Assembly (NCBI RefSeq): GCF_008065375.1
Contig: NZ_VJYI01000005.1
Location: forward strand, 62,001 to 126,000
Direction of reading: 5' to 3'
DNA length: 64,000 nt
From: Nonomuraea sp. SYSU D8015
GTDB taxonomy: Bacteria; Actinomycetota; Actinomycetes; Streptosporangiales; Streptosporangiaceae
Shown here: piece after piece, positions 62,999 to 64,000 of the stretch
Numbering within the stretch: position 1 is the first letter of the stretch
Layout: each line of letters starts with the position of its first letter
Program-made: the position numbers and the translations under genes
The notes under the pieces: generated by a model
Told to the model about the DNA's origin: nothing
Databases searched by the model: none
What the model saw: only the letters and a program-made list of their open reading frames with translations

Positions 62999-63889
62999 AT
63001 GAGGACCTATTCGCTCGATGACGTCTACGAGACACGCAAGCGGAGAGACTCCTGGTGGACCGTGTATTTCGTGGACCCGGTCGCCTGCCGGGTCGCCCTT
63101 CCCGTCGCCAATCACACCCGGCTGACGCCCAACGGCCTCACCGTGCTCTCGCTGGTCCTCGGCATGGTGTCGGCCGCCTGTTTCACGATGAACCAGCTCG
63201 TGGCGGGCGCCGTCGTCTTCTATCTCAGCTTCATGATCGACTGCGTGGACGGCAAAATCGCCAGGCTCAAGGGCACGGGGACACCCTTCGGCCTCTGGCT
63301 CGACTACGTGGGGGACCGGATCAGGGTGGTCGTGTGCGCCGGAGGACTGGCATCCGGTCAGTACGCCCTGACCGGGGATGTGCGCTACGTGGTCCTCGGC
63401 GCGGCGGTGGCCGTGCTGGACCTGTTCAGGTACGTCAACGCGCCGCAGATGAAGCGCGTCCGCGAGGCCGTCAGGGAGGCGCGGAACGAGCCGGAGCCGG
63501 ACGAGGACGCCGACCCGCTGGAGCGCCTCTCCCTGGAGCAGGCGCACACCCAGCCGCTGGAGCCCGTCTCGCTGGAGCAGACGCTCACCGAGCCGCTGGA
63601 ACGCGTCTCGCTGGAGCGGGGGCCGCGGCAGCGCGGCTTCTTCCGGCGGCTCAACAGGTTCCTGGCCCGGCACCGGGTCCGCTCTCACCTGATCAGCGGC
63701 ATCGAGTTCCACGCGGCGGTGTTCGTGGTCGCGCCCCTCGCGGGGGCATGGGCGCTGATCCCGCTCGCCGCGCTGGCCGGGGCCCTGCTGCTGGCCAACG
63801 AGGTCTTCCTTGTCTACCGGATGTGGCGCTTCACGCGCAGGCACGCCGTCGCCTCCTCTCGGGAGAGCCGAGAGCACGTTCTCGTCTAA
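62999..63889 (+). CDS. CDP-alcohol phosphatidyltransferase-family membrane protein
   Basis: 296 residues from an ATG at 62999 (GTG at 62981 also open). The family signature DG-x2-AR-x8-G-x3-D-x3-D is seen as IDCVDGKIARLKGTGTPFGL, then WLDYVGDR. Several membrane helices flank it. Residues 174-207 hold three 13-residue repeats of the type LE(R/P)(L/V)SLEQ. Members join a CDP-alcohol to an alcohol acceptor such as inositol or glycerol. Here it may prime a lipid-linked or teichoic-type polymer. Confidence 0.85.
   Translation: MRTYSLDDVYETRKRRDSWWTVYFVDPVACRVALPVANHTRLTPNGLTVLSLVLGMVSAACFTMNQLVAGAVVFYLSFMIDCVDGKIARLKGTGTPFGLWLDYVGDRIRVVVCAGGLASGQYALTGDVRYVVLGAAVAVLDLFRYVNAPQMKRVREAVREARNEPEPDEDADPLERLSLEQAHTQPLEPVSLEQTLTEPLERVSLERGPRQRGFFRRLNRFLARHRVRSHLISGIEFHAAVFVVAPLAGAWALIPLAALAGALLLANEVFLVYRMWRFTRRHAVASSRESREHVLV
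63518..63620. repeat. 39-bp tandem repeats inside the phosphatidyltransferase gene
   Basis: Units at 63518-63556, 63557-63595 and a partial from 63596 encode LERLSLEQAHTQP, LEPVSLEQTLTEP and LERVSLERG. They lie in a cytoplasmic loop. Confidence 0.75.
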
Positions 63890-63910
63890 GTTTTCGGGGG
63901 TTAGAACGAA

Positions 63911-64000
63911 ATGTCCGACCGGCCAGTCTTCGTCGTAGGATGCCCGCGCTCCGGCACCACGATGCTCCAGCTCATGCTGCACTCGCACCCGCGCATGGCC
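63911..64000 (+). CDS. Sulfotransferase-family protein, N-terminus (partial)
   Basis: The first 30 codons are visible. They read MSDRPVFVVGCPRSGTTMLQ and LMLHSHPRMA. The VGCPRSGTT loop is the PAPS 5'-phosphosulfate-binding loop of sulfotransferases. Placement after the phosphatidyltransferase suggests sulfation of the same glycan or lipid. Confidence 0.85.
   Translation, partial: MSDRPVFVVGCPRSGTTMLQLMLHSHPRMA

Overview
High-GC, double-stranded gene-dense DNA of an actinomycete, most probably a Streptosporangiales member (Nonomuraea/Streptosporangium-like). The assignment rests on GTG/TTG starts, AGGAGG-type ribosome sites, the actinobacterial order sigma factor - small RsdA-like gene - DUF5319 gene - guaB - guaB3, and an arginine/glycine-rich dispersed repeat that supplies odd C-termini to proteins. 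It is inferred from sequence patterns; no database was searched.

Layout. 1-4.3 kb: regulators, a ShbA/SigD-type sigma factor, its small putative partner, DUF5319 and a TrmB/LuxR-type regulator. 4.3-4.77 kb: non-coding region with a perfect palindrome, a promoter-like sequence, two strong hairpins and a copy of the dispersed repeat. 4.77-7.4 kb: guaB and guaB3 (guaA follows at 32 kb). 7.4-12.6 kb: accessory genes (Uma2, an L7/L12-like small protein, an ECF42-type sigma factor ending in the repeat, a decayed SDR, a DHFR-like/TetR divergent pair, APH-like kinase, GNAT). 12.5-17.4 kb: an amino-sugar (probably N-acetylgalactosamine) catabolic operon agaS-nagA-pfkB-kbaY facing a DeoR regulator. 17.4-33.5 kb: glpD, a secreted subtilase, a beta-propeller lipoprotein, a Ser/Thr kinase, succinate-semialdehyde-type dehydrogenase with TetR, a frameshifted cysteine synthase, DUF885 peptidase, SDR and guaA. 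33.5-35.1 kb: a decayed antitoxin/PIN pair next to an intact Phd/RelE-type pair. 35.2-38.7 kb: a DUF1996 secreted protein with an internal duplication and a sigma factor/CU044_5270 pair.

38.8-64 kb looks like one large cell-surface glycan island. It contains integral-membrane and GT-C-like proteins, GT2 and GT2-GtrA glycosyltransferases, two methyltransferases, a NodB deacetylase, a LuxC/LuxE/AMP-ligase/SDR/ACP cassette, all six genes of a pseudaminic acid pathway (pseB, pseC, pseH, pseG, pseI, pseF) flanked by two related teichoic-type GT2 enzymes, then a CDP-alcohol phosphatidyltransferase and the start of a sulfotransferase. A reasonable reading is synthesis of a pseudaminic-acid-containing wall polymer or glycolipid with an acyl- or aldehyde-derived decoration; that link is inference.

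Most notable: (i) the dispersed repeat family (4614-4705, 9654-9763, 51956-52265, remnant at 33498-33540) that ends in a small hairpin and is read through as C-terminal protein tails; (ii) the LuxC/LuxE/ACP cassette beside the pseudaminic genes, including an unrecognised basic 133-residue protein locked between neighbours by ATGA overlaps at both ends; (iii) a Pro-rich PQGT-repeat insertion inside a PfkB sugar kinase; (iv) a possible small RNA or leader upstream of guaB.
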